64,000 nucleotides of DNA, taken from assembly GCF_011683915.1 (NCBI RefSeq), contig NZ_JAAQPH010000003.1:284737-348736 (forward strand), written 5' to 3'. The stretch is from Pelagibius litoralis (GTDB lineage Bacteria > Pseudomonadota > Alphaproteobacteria > Kiloniellales > Kiloniellaceae). Shown one piece after another: positions 56,643-64,000 of this stretch; the first letter of the stretch is position 1; every line of letters begins with the position of its first letter. The position numbers were made by a program, and so were the translations under genes. The notes under the pieces are model-generated. The model was given only the letters and a program-made list of their open reading frames with translations, had not been told where the DNA came from and made no database searches.

Positions 56643-57476
56643 ATGGTCCGCGCGATGAACGCCAGCCCCGATTCCGACAGCCAAGATCCCGACAAGCAAG
56701 ATCCCCGCGACGGCGGCGGGCGTACCCACTTCGGATTTCGCGAGGTTGCCGAGGAGGAAAAGGCCCCCTTGGTCAAAGGGCTGTTCCGCTCGGTCGCCGG
56801 CAACTACGACCTGATGAACGACCTGATGTCCGGCGGCATCCATCGCCTTTGGAAATCGACGATGATCGACTGGCTTGATCCGCGGCCGGGCATCCGGCTG
56901 CTCGATACCGCCGGCGGCACCGGGGACATCGCCTTCAAGGTCAGGGAGCGTCTGGATAACCACGCCGCGCAGGCAACCGCCGAAAGCAACATCCTGGTCT
57001 GCGACCTGACGCTGGAGATGATCGAGGTCGGGCGCGACCGCGCCCTGGACCACGGCATCTTCAAGGGGATCGACTGGATCTGCGGCGATGCCCAGCAACT
57101 GCCGCTGCCGGATTCCTCGGTCACCGCCTATACCATTGCCTTCGGCCTGAGAAACGTCACCCATATCGACCAGGCCCTGCGCGAAGCAAGGCGGGTGCTG
57201 AAACCGGGCGGGCGGTTTCTCTGCCTGGAGTTCAGCCACGTCGTGGCGCCGCTGTTCGCTGCGCTCTACGACCGTTACTCCTTTAATGTCCTGCCGGCCA
57301 TGGGCGCGGCGATCGCCGGAGACCGCGATTCTTATGTCTATCTGGCGGAATCGATCCGCCGCTTCCCGCCACAGGACGAACTGGCCTCGAAGATGACCGA
57401 GGCCGGCCTGGAGAAAGTCCGCTACCGCAATCTTTCCGGAGGGATCGCCGCCATCCATTCCGGCTGGCGGATCTAG
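56643..57476 (+). CDS. ubiE: ubiquinone/menaquinone biosynthesis C-methyltransferase
   Basis: A 277-residue SAM-dependent methyltransferase. After a 35-residue Asp-rich N-terminal extension come [39 protein letters not shown] (SAM site; the usual DxAxGTGD) and [27 protein letters not shown]. The family's usual motif order is intact. ubiB follows 12 bases later, so both are probably in one transcript with coaBC. Confidence 0.95.
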   Translation: MVRAMNASPDSDSQDPDKQDPRDGGGRTHFGFREVAEEEKAPLVKGLFRSVAGNYDLMNDLMSGGIHRLWKSTMIDWLDPRPGIRLLDTAGGTGDIAFKVRERLDNHAAQATAESNILVCDLTLEMIEVGRDRALDHGIFKGIDWICGDAQQLPLPDSSVTAYTIAFGLRNVTHIDQALREARRVLKPGGRFLCLEFSHVVAPLFAALYDRYSFNVLPAMGAAIAGDRDSYVYLAESIRRFPPQDELASKMTEAGLEKVRYRNLSGGIAAIHSGWRI

Positions 57477-57488
57477 GGCCAGCTTTAC

Positions 57489-59096
57489 ATGCTACGCACC
57501 CTCCGGTCCCTTCTGCGCTTCCAGCGTATCGTCCGCACCCTGGCGCGCCATGACGCCCTGGCGCCGATGGAGGAAACCGGCATCGCGCCGGGACTCGTCT
57601 GGATCGCAAGACGGTTTTCCCGCCGCGCGGCCAAGGGCCGGCCCGGCCAGAAACTGGCGCGCGCCCTGGCCGAGATGGGCCCCAGCTTCATCAAGCTCGG
57701 CCAGATGCTCTCGACCCGCGCCGATCTGGTCGGCGAACAGGTCGCCCAGGACCTGGCGGAGCTGCAGGACAGCCTGGCGCCCTTCGATGCCGCACTCGCC
57801 CGCCAGACCATCGAGGACGAATTCGGTCAGCCGCCGGAGGCGCTCTTCACCAGTTTCGACAACGCACCGATCTCCGCCGCCTCCATCGCCCAGGTTCATC
57901 TGGCCAGCGTGAAGGAGGCCGCCCCGGCGGTTGCGCAACCGCCGGAAAACGACGCTGAGGACACGCAGCCCGCAACGCCGACACCCGAAGAACGGCCCGT
58001 CGCCGTGAAGATCCTGCGCCCGGGGATCGAGAAGGCTTTCGAGCGCGACCTGGAGTTCCTCTACTGGCTGGCGGAATGGGCGCTGCGCGCACAACCCAAG
58101 CTGAAGCGCTTCAAGCCGATGGACGTGGTCCAGGTCTTCGAGACCACCGTCCGACTGGAAATGGATCTGCGCATGGAAGGCGCCGCCGCCTCCGAGCTGG
58201 CGGAGAACTTCGAGGGCGACACGACCTACAGCGTGCCGGCCATCGACTGGCAGCGCAGCTCGCGCCGGGTGCTCACCATGTCGCGGGTCAGCGGCATTCC
58301 CCTGGACGACCGCGACGCCCTGATCGCCGCCGGCCACGATGTGCAGGAGGTGCTTACCAAAGCCGCCGGCATCTTCTTCAACCAGGTGTTCCGCGACGGC
58401 TTCTTTCACGGCGACCAGCACCCGGGCAACATGTTCGTCGACCGCGACGGCAACATCCTGGCGGTCGACTTCGGCATCATGGGGCGCCTCGACTGGCGCA
58501 CCCGGCGGCATCTGGCCGACATGCTGATCGCCACCCTGCAGGGCGACTACCACCGTCTGGCCCAGGTCTATATGGAAGCCGGCTACCTGCCGCAGCGCCA
58601 TGCGCTGGACGTCTTCGCCCAGGCCCTGCGCTCGGTCTGCGAGCCGATTGCCGGGCGGCCGCTGAACGAGATCTCCTTCGCCCGGCTGCTGGCCCAACTG
58701 CTGCGTCTCACCGAATCCTTCGAGCTGCCGGTGCAGCCGCAGTTGCTGCTGCTGCAGAAAAACATGCTGATGGCCGAAGGGGTCAGCCGCAGCCTCGACC
58801 CCTCGCTGAACATCTGGTCCCTGGCCCAGCCGCTGATCGACGCCTGGATGCGCGAAAACCGCGGCCCCGAAGCGCGGCTGCGCGAAACCGTGGAAGACGT
58901 TCTCCATACCCTCAGGCGCCTGCCGGCCGTGGCCGACAATCTGGACCGGGCGACGCAGGAACTGGCCGCCGGGCGAATCGGCCTGCACCCGGACACCCTG
59001 CAGAAGATATCCCAGCGCCAGGCCAGCGCTTTTGCCCGCTGGGCCCTGCTGATCGCCGTCGCCGCCCTGATTCTCGCTGCCACGGCAGCATTTTAG
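57489..59096 (+). CDS. ubiB: UbiB, ABC1/ADCK-family atypical kinase for ubiquinone synthesis
   Basis: A 535-residue protein. [16 protein letters not shown] carries the KxGQ motif of ADCK kinases, and [14 protein letters not shown] is the Ala-rich nucleotide-binding loop. [28 protein letters not shown] has the catalytic Asp and DFG motif. A C-terminal transmembrane segment ends the protein ([17 protein letters not shown]). An insertion of about 25 acidic and Pro-rich residues after the A-rich loop is unusual. UbiB supports the ubiquinone biosynthetic complex. Confidence 0.95.
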   Translation: MLRTLRSLLRFQRIVRTLARHDALAPMEETGIAPGLVWIARRFSRRAAKGRPGQKLARALAEMGPSFIKLGQMLSTRADLVGEQVAQDLAELQDSLAPFDAALARQTIEDEFGQPPEALFTSFDNAPISAASIAQVHLASVKEAAPAVAQPPENDAEDTQPATPTPEERPVAVKILRPGIEKAFERDLEFLYWLAEWALRAQPKLKRFKPMDVVQVFETTVRLEMDLRMEGAAASELAENFEGDTTYSVPAIDWQRSSRRVLTMSRVSGIPLDDRDALIAAGHDVQEVLTKAAGIFFNQVFRDGFFHGDQHPGNMFVDRDGNILAVDFGIMGRLDWRTRRHLADMLIATLQGDYHRLAQVYMEAGYLPQRHALDVFAQALRSVCEPIAGRPLNEISFARLLAQLLRLTESFELPVQPQLLLLQKNMLMAEGVSRSLDPSLNIWSLAQPLIDAWMRENRGPEARLRETVEDVLHTLRRLPAVADNLDRATQELAAGRIGLHPDTLQKISQRQASAFARWALLIAVAALILAATAAF

Positions 59097-59209
59097 GGCC
59101 CCTTTGCGCAGCCGGACGCCGCAGTGCCCAGCCTTTCTTTTATCAAGCGGCGACGCCGCCTTCTTGCCAGAACCGGGGGGAAGGCTTACCTTATCTACAA
59201 CGCTAAACC

Positions 59210-60448
59210 GTGAAATCTGGAATAACCGACGTGTTGACCGGTAAACGGGTTCTTCTCATCGTCTCCGGCGGGATCGCCGCCTATAAGTCGCTGGATCTGA
59301 TCCGGCGTCTGCGCGAGCGTGGTGCCGCCGTGCGCTGCATTCTCACCAAAGCCGGTGCGGAATTCGTGACGCCGCTGTCGCTGGCCGCCCTCAGCGAGGA
59401 CAAGGTCTACGGCGAGCTGTTTTCGCTGACCGACGAGGCGGAGATGGGCCACATCCAGCTTTCCCGCGATGCCGACCTGCTGGTGGTCGCCCCGGCCTCC
59501 GCCGACCTGCTGGCCAAGATGACCCACGGGCGGGCCGACGATCTGGCCTCCACCGCCCTGCTGGCTACCGACAAGCCGGTGCTGGCGGCGCCGGCGATGA
59601 ACGTGCGCATGTGGGACCATCCGGCAACCCGGGCCAATCTGGCGCTGTTGAAGGAGCGCGGCGTCCTGACCGTCGGCCCCAACGAGGGCGACATGGCCTG
59701 CGGCGAATACGGATTCGGGCGCATGGCCGAGCCGATGGAGATCCTGGCCGCCATCGAAGCGGCCCTGGACGGGGCAGCAACGGCGTCCGGCGGCGCCGGC
59801 CCCCTCAGCGGCCTGCGCGCCCTAGTGACCAGCGGACCGACCCACGAGCCGATCGACCCGGTGCGCTATATCGCCAACCGTTCCTCCGGCCGCCAGGGCC
59901 ACGCCATCGCCACCGCGCTGGCCCGCCAGGGCGCCGAGACCACCCTGGTTTCCGGGCCCAGCCAGCTGCCCGATCCGCCGGGCCTGAAGACCCTGCACGT
60001 CCAGACCGCCGAGGAAATGCTGGCGGCCTGCCAGACCTCCCTGCCGGTGGAGATCGCGGTCTGCGCCGCCGCCGTGGCCGACTGGCGCTCTGCCGCCCCG
60101 GCGCAGCAGAAAATGAAAAAGAACGGCGCCCCGGCAGCGCTGGAACTGACCGCCAACCCGGATATCCTGGCCGAACTGTCAAAGGCCGGCAGCCTGCGCC
60201 CCAGCCTGGTGATCGGCTTTGCCGCCGAGACCGAAAACGTGGTGGCGCAGGCCCGGGAGAAACTGGCGCGCAAAGGCTGCGACTGGATTCTCGCCAACGA
60301 CGTGGCGCCGGAGAGCGGTACCTTCGGCGGCGAAAACAATCAGATCAACCTGATCCGCGCCGAGGGTGTCGAACCCTGGCCGCAGATGACCAAAGTGGCG
60401 GTGGCCGAGCGCCTCTGCCGGGAAATCGCCGCAACGCTCGGACGCTGA
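59210..60448 (+). CDS. coaBC: phosphopantothenoylcysteine decarboxylase/synthetase
   Basis: A 412-residue bifunctional enzyme for coenzyme A. The CoaC flavin domain has [25 protein letters not shown] and the [17 protein letters not shown] active-site block. The CoaB domain starts at about residue 200 with [30 protein letters not shown]. Start codons are GTG at 59210 or the GTG seven codons later, the latter better matching relatives. It is followed by dut after 38 bases. Confidence 0.94.
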   Translation: MKSGITDVLTGKRVLLIVSGGIAAYKSLDLIRRLRERGAAVRCILTKAGAEFVTPLSLAALSEDKVYGELFSLTDEAEMGHIQLSRDADLLVVAPASADLLAKMTHGRADDLASTALLATDKPVLAAPAMNVRMWDHPATRANLALLKERGVLTVGPNEGDMACGEYGFGRMAEPMEILAAIEAALDGAATASGGAGPLSGLRALVTSGPTHEPIDPVRYIANRSSGRQGHAIATALARQGAETTLVSGPSQLPDPPGLKTLHVQTAEEMLAACQTSLPVEIAVCAAAVADWRSAAPAQQKMKKNGAPAALELTANPDILAELSKAGSLRPSLVIGFAAETENVVAQAREKLARKGCDWILANDVAPESGTFGGENNQINLIRAEGVEPWPQMTKVAVAERLCREIAATLGR

Positions 60449-60486
60449 GCCGCAGAACCGAAAAAGAAACGAGTAAAAAGACCGCC

Positions 60487-61020
60487 ATGATCGCCAAGAC
60501 AGACATCGCCGCCACGGAAATGACCGACCCCCCCCTTATCGACAACCCCGGCCTTGCCGTCGCCGTCAAGCGCCTGGACCACGCCGCCGACCTGCCGCTG
60601 CCGGCCTATGCCACGGCGGATTCCGCCGGCATGGACCTGCTGGCCGCGGTGGCGGAGGATCTGGTGCTGGCCCCCGGCGAGCGCCGCCTGGTCCCCACCG
60701 GCATCGCCATCGCCCTGCCGCCGGGCAGCGAAGCCCAGGTGCGCCCGCGTTCCGGCCTTGCCTTGAAACACGGCCTGACGGTGCTGAACGCGCCGGGCAC
60801 CATCGACGCCGACTATCGCGGCGAAGTCGGCGTGGTGCTGATCAACCTGGGCCAGGAGCCCTTTACCGTGACCCGCGGCAGCCGCATCGCCCAGATGGTG
60901 GTGGCGCGTTACGCGCGGGTCGCCTGGCGCCCCTCGGAGGATCTGGAGGCCAGCGCCCGCGGCGCCGGCGGCTTCGGCTCAACAGGTATCGGCGGCCAGG
61001 CCGTCGCCAAAGCCGAGTAG
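60487..61020 (+). CDS. dut: deoxyuridine 5'-triphosphate nucleotidohydrolase
   Basis: A 177-residue dUTPase, with about 25 extra residues at the N-terminus. All five motifs are visible: SAGMDLLAA (1), [11 protein letters not shown] (2), [14 protein letters not shown] (3), [12 protein letters not shown] (4) and GAGGFGSTG (5). It converts dUTP to dUMP, keeping uracil out of DNA. It is downstream of coaBC as in many alphaproteobacteria. Confidence 0.96.
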   Translation: MIAKTDIAATEMTDPPLIDNPGLAVAVKRLDHAADLPLPAYATADSAGMDLLAAVAEDLVLAPGERRLVPTGIAIALPPGSEAQVRPRSGLALKHGLTVLNAPGTIDADYRGEVGVVLINLGQEPFTVTRGSRIAQMVVARYARVAWRPSEDLEASARGAGGFGSTGIGGQAVAKAE

Positions 61021-61034
61021 GGGGCGGCCGGGCG

Positions 61035-61490
61035 ATGTTGAGGCTTTCAAAGAAACTGCTCTTCGCCATCGAGGCGGTGGTCGACATCGCCTATCACGCC
61101 GGGGCCGGGCCGGTGCGCTCGACCGATATCTCACGCCGCCAGGGCATCCCGCGCCGCTACCTGGAGCAGGTACTGCAGCAGCTTGTGCATCACAACATCC
61201 TGGCCGGCCAGCGGGGGCCAAAGGGTGGTTACCGCCTGGCGCGGGAGCGAAGACGCATATCGGTGGGCGAGATCATCCGCATCGTGCGCAAGCTGGAAGG
61301 CACCGCCGACCCGGCCAACGAGCCCGATGGATCGGAAATCGGCGTCAAGGTGGTGCGGCCGATCTGGATCGACATGCAGCTTCAGATGATGACGCACCTC
61401 GACAACCTGACGATCGAGCAGCTCTGCGAGCGGGCGCGCGAACGCGGCATCATCAGCGAAGCCAAATCCATTCCCGACTTCACGATCTAG
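61035..61490 (+). CDS. Rrf2 family transcriptional regulator, cysteine-poor
   Basis: A 151-residue Rrf2 protein. The winged helix opens [23 protein letters not shown] and continues [31 protein letters not shown]. The central three-cysteine iron-sulfur region of IscR/NsrR is absent; only one cysteine remains near the C-terminus. This is like CymR, which senses cysteine status by binding CysK. It lies 17 bases before cysK and is likely its regulator. Confidence 0.9.
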   Translation: MLRLSKKLLFAIEAVVDIAYHAGAGPVRSTDISRRQGIPRRYLEQVLQQLVHHNILAGQRGPKGGYRLARERRRISVGEIIRIVRKLEGTADPANEPDGSEIGVKVVRPIWIDMQLQMMTHLDNLTIEQLCERARERGIISEAKSIPDFTI

Positions 61491-61507
61491 GCGGCACGAC
61501 CCAGTAT

Positions 61508-62542
61508 ATGGAAACAGGCAAGGCGAGCGCGGCACAACAGGCCGACAACGACGACGCGGCGGCTAACGCTGCGGGAAAACCCGGTGCCGGTGAGCCCTGC
61601 GAGTTCCGCGGCCGCATCTACGATTCGATCCTGGAGACCGTCGGCGCGACCCCGCTGATCCGCGTGCCCAAGCTGGCCGCGGCCCACGGCGCGGTCGCCG
61701 AGGTGGCCGGCAAGTGCGAGTTCTTCAACCCGCTGAATTCGGTGAAGGACCGCATCGGCCTTTCCATGGTCGAGGCGCTGGAGGCCGACGGACGCCTGGG
61801 CCCGGAAGGGGTGATCGTGGAGCCGACCAGCGGCAACACCGGCATCGCCCTGGCCTTCGTCTGCGCCGCCAAGGGCTACCGCCTGATCCTCACCATGCCG
61901 GAGACCATGTCGGTCGAGCGCCGCAAGATGCTGCGCCTGCTGGGCGCCGAACTGGTGCTGACCGACGGCGCCAAGGGCATGAACGGCGCCGTCGCCAAGG
62001 CCGAGGAAATCCTCGCCAAACACCCCGGCGCGGTGATGCCCCAGCAGTTCAACAACCCGGCCAACCCGGACATCCATTTCCGCACCACGGCGGAGGAGAT
62101 CTGGCGCGACAGCGGCGGGCGCGTCGATGCCGTGGTCTCAGGCGTCGGCACCGGCGGCACCCTGACCGGGATCGCCGCCGCCCTGAAGGCCAGGAAAGAC
62201 GGCTTCCGCATGATCGCGGTGGAGCCGGAGGACAGCCCGGTCCTCTCCGGCGGCCAGGCCGGCCCCCACAAGATCCAGGGCATCGGCGCCGGCTTCATCC
62301 CCGGCAACCTGCGAACCTCACTGATCGACGAGGTCGTGCGCATCGGCAACGACACCGCCTTTCGCACCGCGCGGGAGGCCGCGGCCCTGGAAGGCCTGCC
62401 GGTCGGCATCTCCTCCGGCGCCGCGCTCGCCGCCGCCCTGGAAATCGGCAGCCGTCCGGAAATGAAGGGCAAGCTGATCGTCGCCATCCTGCCCTCCTTC
62501 GCCGAACGCTACCTCTCGACCGATCTCTTCGAGGGAATGTAG
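61508..62542 (+). CDS. cysK: cysteine synthase A
   Basis: A 344-residue PLP enzyme, longer than usual by about 35 residues at the N-terminus. Lys80 in [11 protein letters not shown] binds [14 protein letters not shown] and [10 protein letters not shown] hold the cofactor and acetylserine. It makes cysteine from O-acetylserine and sulfide. It forms a pair with the upstream Rrf2 gene. The C-terminus [11 protein letters not shown] is close to the usual ending. Confidence 0.94.
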   Translation: METGKASAAQQADNDDAAANAAGKPGAGEPCEFRGRIYDSILETVGATPLIRVPKLAAAHGAVAEVAGKCEFFNPLNSVKDRIGLSMVEALEADGRLGPEGVIVEPTSGNTGIALAFVCAAKGYRLILTMPETMSVERRKMLRLLGAELVLTDGAKGMNGAVAKAEEILAKHPGAVMPQQFNNPANPDIHFRTTAEEIWRDSGGRVDAVVSGVGTGGTLTGIAAALKARKDGFRMIAVEPEDSPVLSGGQAGPHKIQGIGAGFIPGNLRTSLIDEVVRIGNDTAFRTAREAAALEGLPVGISSGAALAAALEIGSRPEMKGKLIVAILPSFAERYLSTDLFEGM

Positions 62543-62565
62543 GGGAAGTCCCCCTCACCCTCCCG

Positions 62566-62889
62566 CTACGCCTCTGGCTTGGCGAGGCAGAGGCCGGCGC
62601 CGCCGCTTGCATCGGCGTCGATGAACAGCAGGCCGGCGGAAACGAAGACGAGGCGCAGCAGCCGGGCCGTGGCCGGCTTCAGGGCGCAGTGGCCGAGTTC
62701 GAAGTTGCAGAGGGTGATGTAGTGGACGCCACTGCGTTCGGCGAGATCCTCGCGGCTCCACTGCAGCATGGCCCGGGCCGCCCGGCACTGCAGGCCGGTG
62801 ATCCGGGCCGGCTCCGGCGGTGAAGGGTAGCCGCCGGGGGCGCTGTGGTTGAGCGCAGGCGAATCCGTGATAAGGGTAGTTTCAGCCAT
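62566..62889 (-). CDS. small XRE-family helix-turn-helix protein
   Basis: A 107-residue protein; the ATG at 62889 has AGGAGT upstream. The helix-turn-helix is RAARAMLQWSREDLAERSGVHYITLCNFELG. The C-terminal FVSAGLLFIDADASGGAGLCL block parallels the GVIFIPANGGGSGVRL end of the divergent neighbour, so the two are related. The first 30 residues are Pro- and Ser-rich. It probably binds DNA near its own promoter. Confidence 0.75.
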   Translation of the reverse strand: MAETTLITDSPALNHSAPGGYPSPPEPARITGLQCRAARAMLQWSREDLAERSGVHYITLCNFELGHCALKPATARLLRLVFVSAGLLFIDADASGGAGLCLAKPEA

Positions 62890-63024
62890 GGCCGGACTCC
62901 TGTTAAGTCTGGTTGTGGTCAGGCGCGGGCGGGGTGTTGCTGCACCCCCTCGCGCCGTTTGTTGGTCGCAGTCCATTGCTCCAGATCACCTGAAGCGATA
63001 GATTGCGGTACTTACTAGACTAAC

Positions 63025-63043
63025 ATAGCAAATTTTTTGCTAT
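63025..63043. promoter_or_regulatory. palindromic operator between the two XRE genes
   Basis: ATAGCAAA-TTT-TTTGCTAT is a perfect 8-bp inverted repeat. A third half-site AGCAAA follows at 63048-63053. It lies 13 bases before the start of the rightward XRE gene and would be able to block its transcription or translation. Size and symmetry fit XRE repressors. Binding is inference. Confidence 0.55.
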
Positions 63044-63056
63044 TGTCAGCAAAAAT

Positions 63057-63314
63057 ATGGCGCCTCTGAATATGAGCCTCAAGACACGGGCACAACTCCG
63101 CGCGGCCCGCGCCCTGCTGGACTGGACCCAAAGCGATCTCGCCGAACGCTGCGGTCTTACGTCGCGCAGTATCCACCGACTGGAAGATGGCGACGGCATT
63201 CTTGCGACCAAGGTCGAAACGCTGCACAAGCTCCAGGCCGCGCTGGAAGCGGCAGGCGTGATCTTCATCCCCGCCAACGGCGGCGGCTCCGGCGTGCGCC
63301 TGCGCGAGGACTGA
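63057..63314 (+). CDS. small XRE-family helix-turn-helix protein
   Basis: An 85-residue protein. The helix-turn-helix is LRAARALLDWTQSDLAERCGLTSRSIHRLEDG, and the C-terminus GVIFIPANGGGSGVRLRED is a common ending of short XRE regulators. No clear Shine-Dalgarno precedes the ATG at 63057, so the message may be leaderless, or the ATG at 63072 may be used. It is divergent from another XRE gene. Confidence 0.8.
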   Translation: MAPLNMSLKTRAQLRAARALLDWTQSDLAERCGLTSRSIHRLEDGDGILATKVETLHKLQAALEAAGVIFIPANGGGSGVRLRED

Positions 63315-63340
63315 CGGGTCACCACACCCAACCGCCCTAC

Positions 63341-63875
63341 TCGGGCTTGACCCGAGTATCCATGGGAGGGGCAAAGTCGGACCCCTCCCACGAAGGCTCC
63401 AGCGAGCGGCACCATGGACCCTCGGGACAAGCCCGAGGGTGACGCGGGGAGTGGCTGGACTGGACGCCACAAAACACAATCGTCACGCTTGGGCTTGTCC
63501 CGAGCATCCATGGTAGGGGCAAATCCGAACCCTTCCGGCTGGCGTTCCTGCAGCGGCCAGATGGACCCTCGGGACAAGCCCGAGGGTAACGGGGAGAGTG
63601 GCTGGAGTGGACGCCACAAAACACAATCGTCATGCTTGGGCTTGTCCCGAGCATCCATGGTAGGGGCAAATCCGAACCCTTCCGGCTGGCGTTCCTGCAG
63701 CGGCCAGATGGACCCTCGGGTCAAGCCCGAGGGTGACGCGGGGAGTGGCTGGACTGGACGCCACAAAACACAATCGTCACGCTTGGGCTTGTCCCGAGCA
63801 TCCATGGTAAGGGCAAATCCGAACCCTTCCGGCTGGCGTTCCTGCAGCGGCAAGATGGACCCTCGGGACAAGCCC
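63341..63875. repeat. 147-bp tandem repeat array
   Basis: A 147-base unit recurs at 63414, 63561, 63708 and 63855 (the last incomplete), preceded by a degenerate half unit from 63341. Each unit contains CCCTCGGGACAAGCCCGAGGG, a perfect hairpin, and CTTGGGCTTGTCCCGAGCATCC. The second and third copies differ at only a few positions. The length of 49 codons leaves artificial open frames on both strands, which I do not regard as genes. The unit resembles palindromic repeats common in alphaproteobacteria. Confidence 0.85.
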
Positions 63876-64000
63876 ACTGGTGTCCGGTTTAGATTTGGTG
63901 GACTGAGCGCACGGTGTTGATTCTACTGGTGTCCAAGCGTTTGGCGACGTCCTGGGACACGAGAAAGGAACAACACCGTGCGCCACCACAATAGCGTTTT
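63876..64000 (+). mobile_element. IS4-like insertion sequence, left end and transposase start
   Basis: The fourth 147-bp repeat breaks off at 63876 and is followed by unrelated sequence starting ACTGGTGTCCGGTTTAG. It contains GCGCACGGTGTTG (near 63907) and its inverted copy CAACACCGTGCGC (near 63970). An open frame starts with GTG at 63978, preceded by AAAGGAA, and reads VRHHNSV before leaving the window; this is the common opening of IS4-family transposases with a DUF4372 domain. The exact left end and family need the missing right part. Confidence 0.6.
63978..64000 (+). CDS. start of putative IS4-family transposase, partial
   Basis: Only seven complete codons are present, MRHHNSV when the GTG start is read as Met. 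The match to the N-terminus of DUF4372-type IS4 transposases and the AAAGGAA site seven bases upstream are the only support. The rest lies outside the window. Confidence 0.45.

Noticed and set aside
63341..63875. CRISPR array
   Set aside because: Repeat units are contiguous at 147 bases without unique spacers, and no cas genes are present.
63020..63877. 285-codon minus-strand open frame and 168-codon plus-strand open frame across the repeat array
   Set aside because: The 147-bp period is a multiple of three, so any stop-free frame in one unit is stop-free in all. The translations only repeat the unit and match no protein.

Overview
This is a GC-rich chromosomal segment of an alphaproteobacterium, most likely Rhodospirillales in the broad sense. 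The evidence is the dnaA-dnaN-recF-gyrB block with rpsT, mutM, ubiE, ubiB, coaBC and dut beside it, a RegB/RegA-type redox two-component pair, MmcB, DUF2336 and DUF1127 proteins, clustered GAATC (CcrM-type) sites near dnaA, and palindromic repeats typical of alphaproteobacterial genomes. The genus cannot be fixed from the sequence alone. No rRNA, tRNA or CRISPR array was seen.

Layout. 0-7 kb: the end of a class II aldolase gene, two LysR regulators, a small DUF1127 protein, two tandem paralogous proteins of unknown function (about 350 residues each) in AT-rich surroundings, and a ketopantoate-reductase-family enzyme. 7-13 kb: a carbohydrate ABC importer operon (binding protein, two permeases, GH13 alpha-glucosidase, ATPase). 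13-17 kb: ECF sigma factor, membrane anti-sigma factor, Tat-exported sulfite oxidase and its small cytochrome c in one orientation. 17-24 kb: a DUF2336 protein, then a phosphate-themed neighbourhood with a DUF4956 membrane protein overlapping a VTC-type polyphosphate polymerase, a histidine-acid-phosphatase-like secreted protein, a hybrid-free sensor histidine kinase and a PhnD-like binding protein. 24-31 kb: YciB, a small membrane protein, MmcB, HldE, a degenerate EAL protein and RegA/RegB. 31-35 kb: cobalamin genes (cobT, cobS, a CobC-like phosphatase), a SYLF protein and a SCO1-type copper chaperone. 35-40 kb: ugpBAEC for glycerol-3-phosphate uptake, preceded by a clear three-repeat Pho box. 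40-44 kb: an Ada-type methyltransferase, small conserved genes and a Bcr/CflA transporter, with palindromic repeats in almost every gap. 44-62.5 kb: a class A penicillin-binding protein, gyrB, recF, dnaN, dnaA, a 1 kb AT-richer candidate origin region, rpsT, enoyl-CoA hydratase, mutM, ubiE-ubiB-coaBC-dut and rrf2-cysK. 62.5-64 kb: two divergent XRE regulators around a palindromic operator, a 147-bp tandem repeat array, and the left part of an IS4-like element inserted into the last repeat copy.

Themes. Phosphate acquisition and storage recurs: Pho-controlled ugp genes, polyphosphate polymerase, acid phosphatase and a PhnD-like sensor candidate. Core replication and quinone or coenzyme biosynthesis fill the right third. 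The least explained features are the tandem paralogs at 1.9-4.3 kb, the altered catalytic motif of the acid phosphatase, the MutM with a missing zinc cysteine, and the dense set of palindromic elements.
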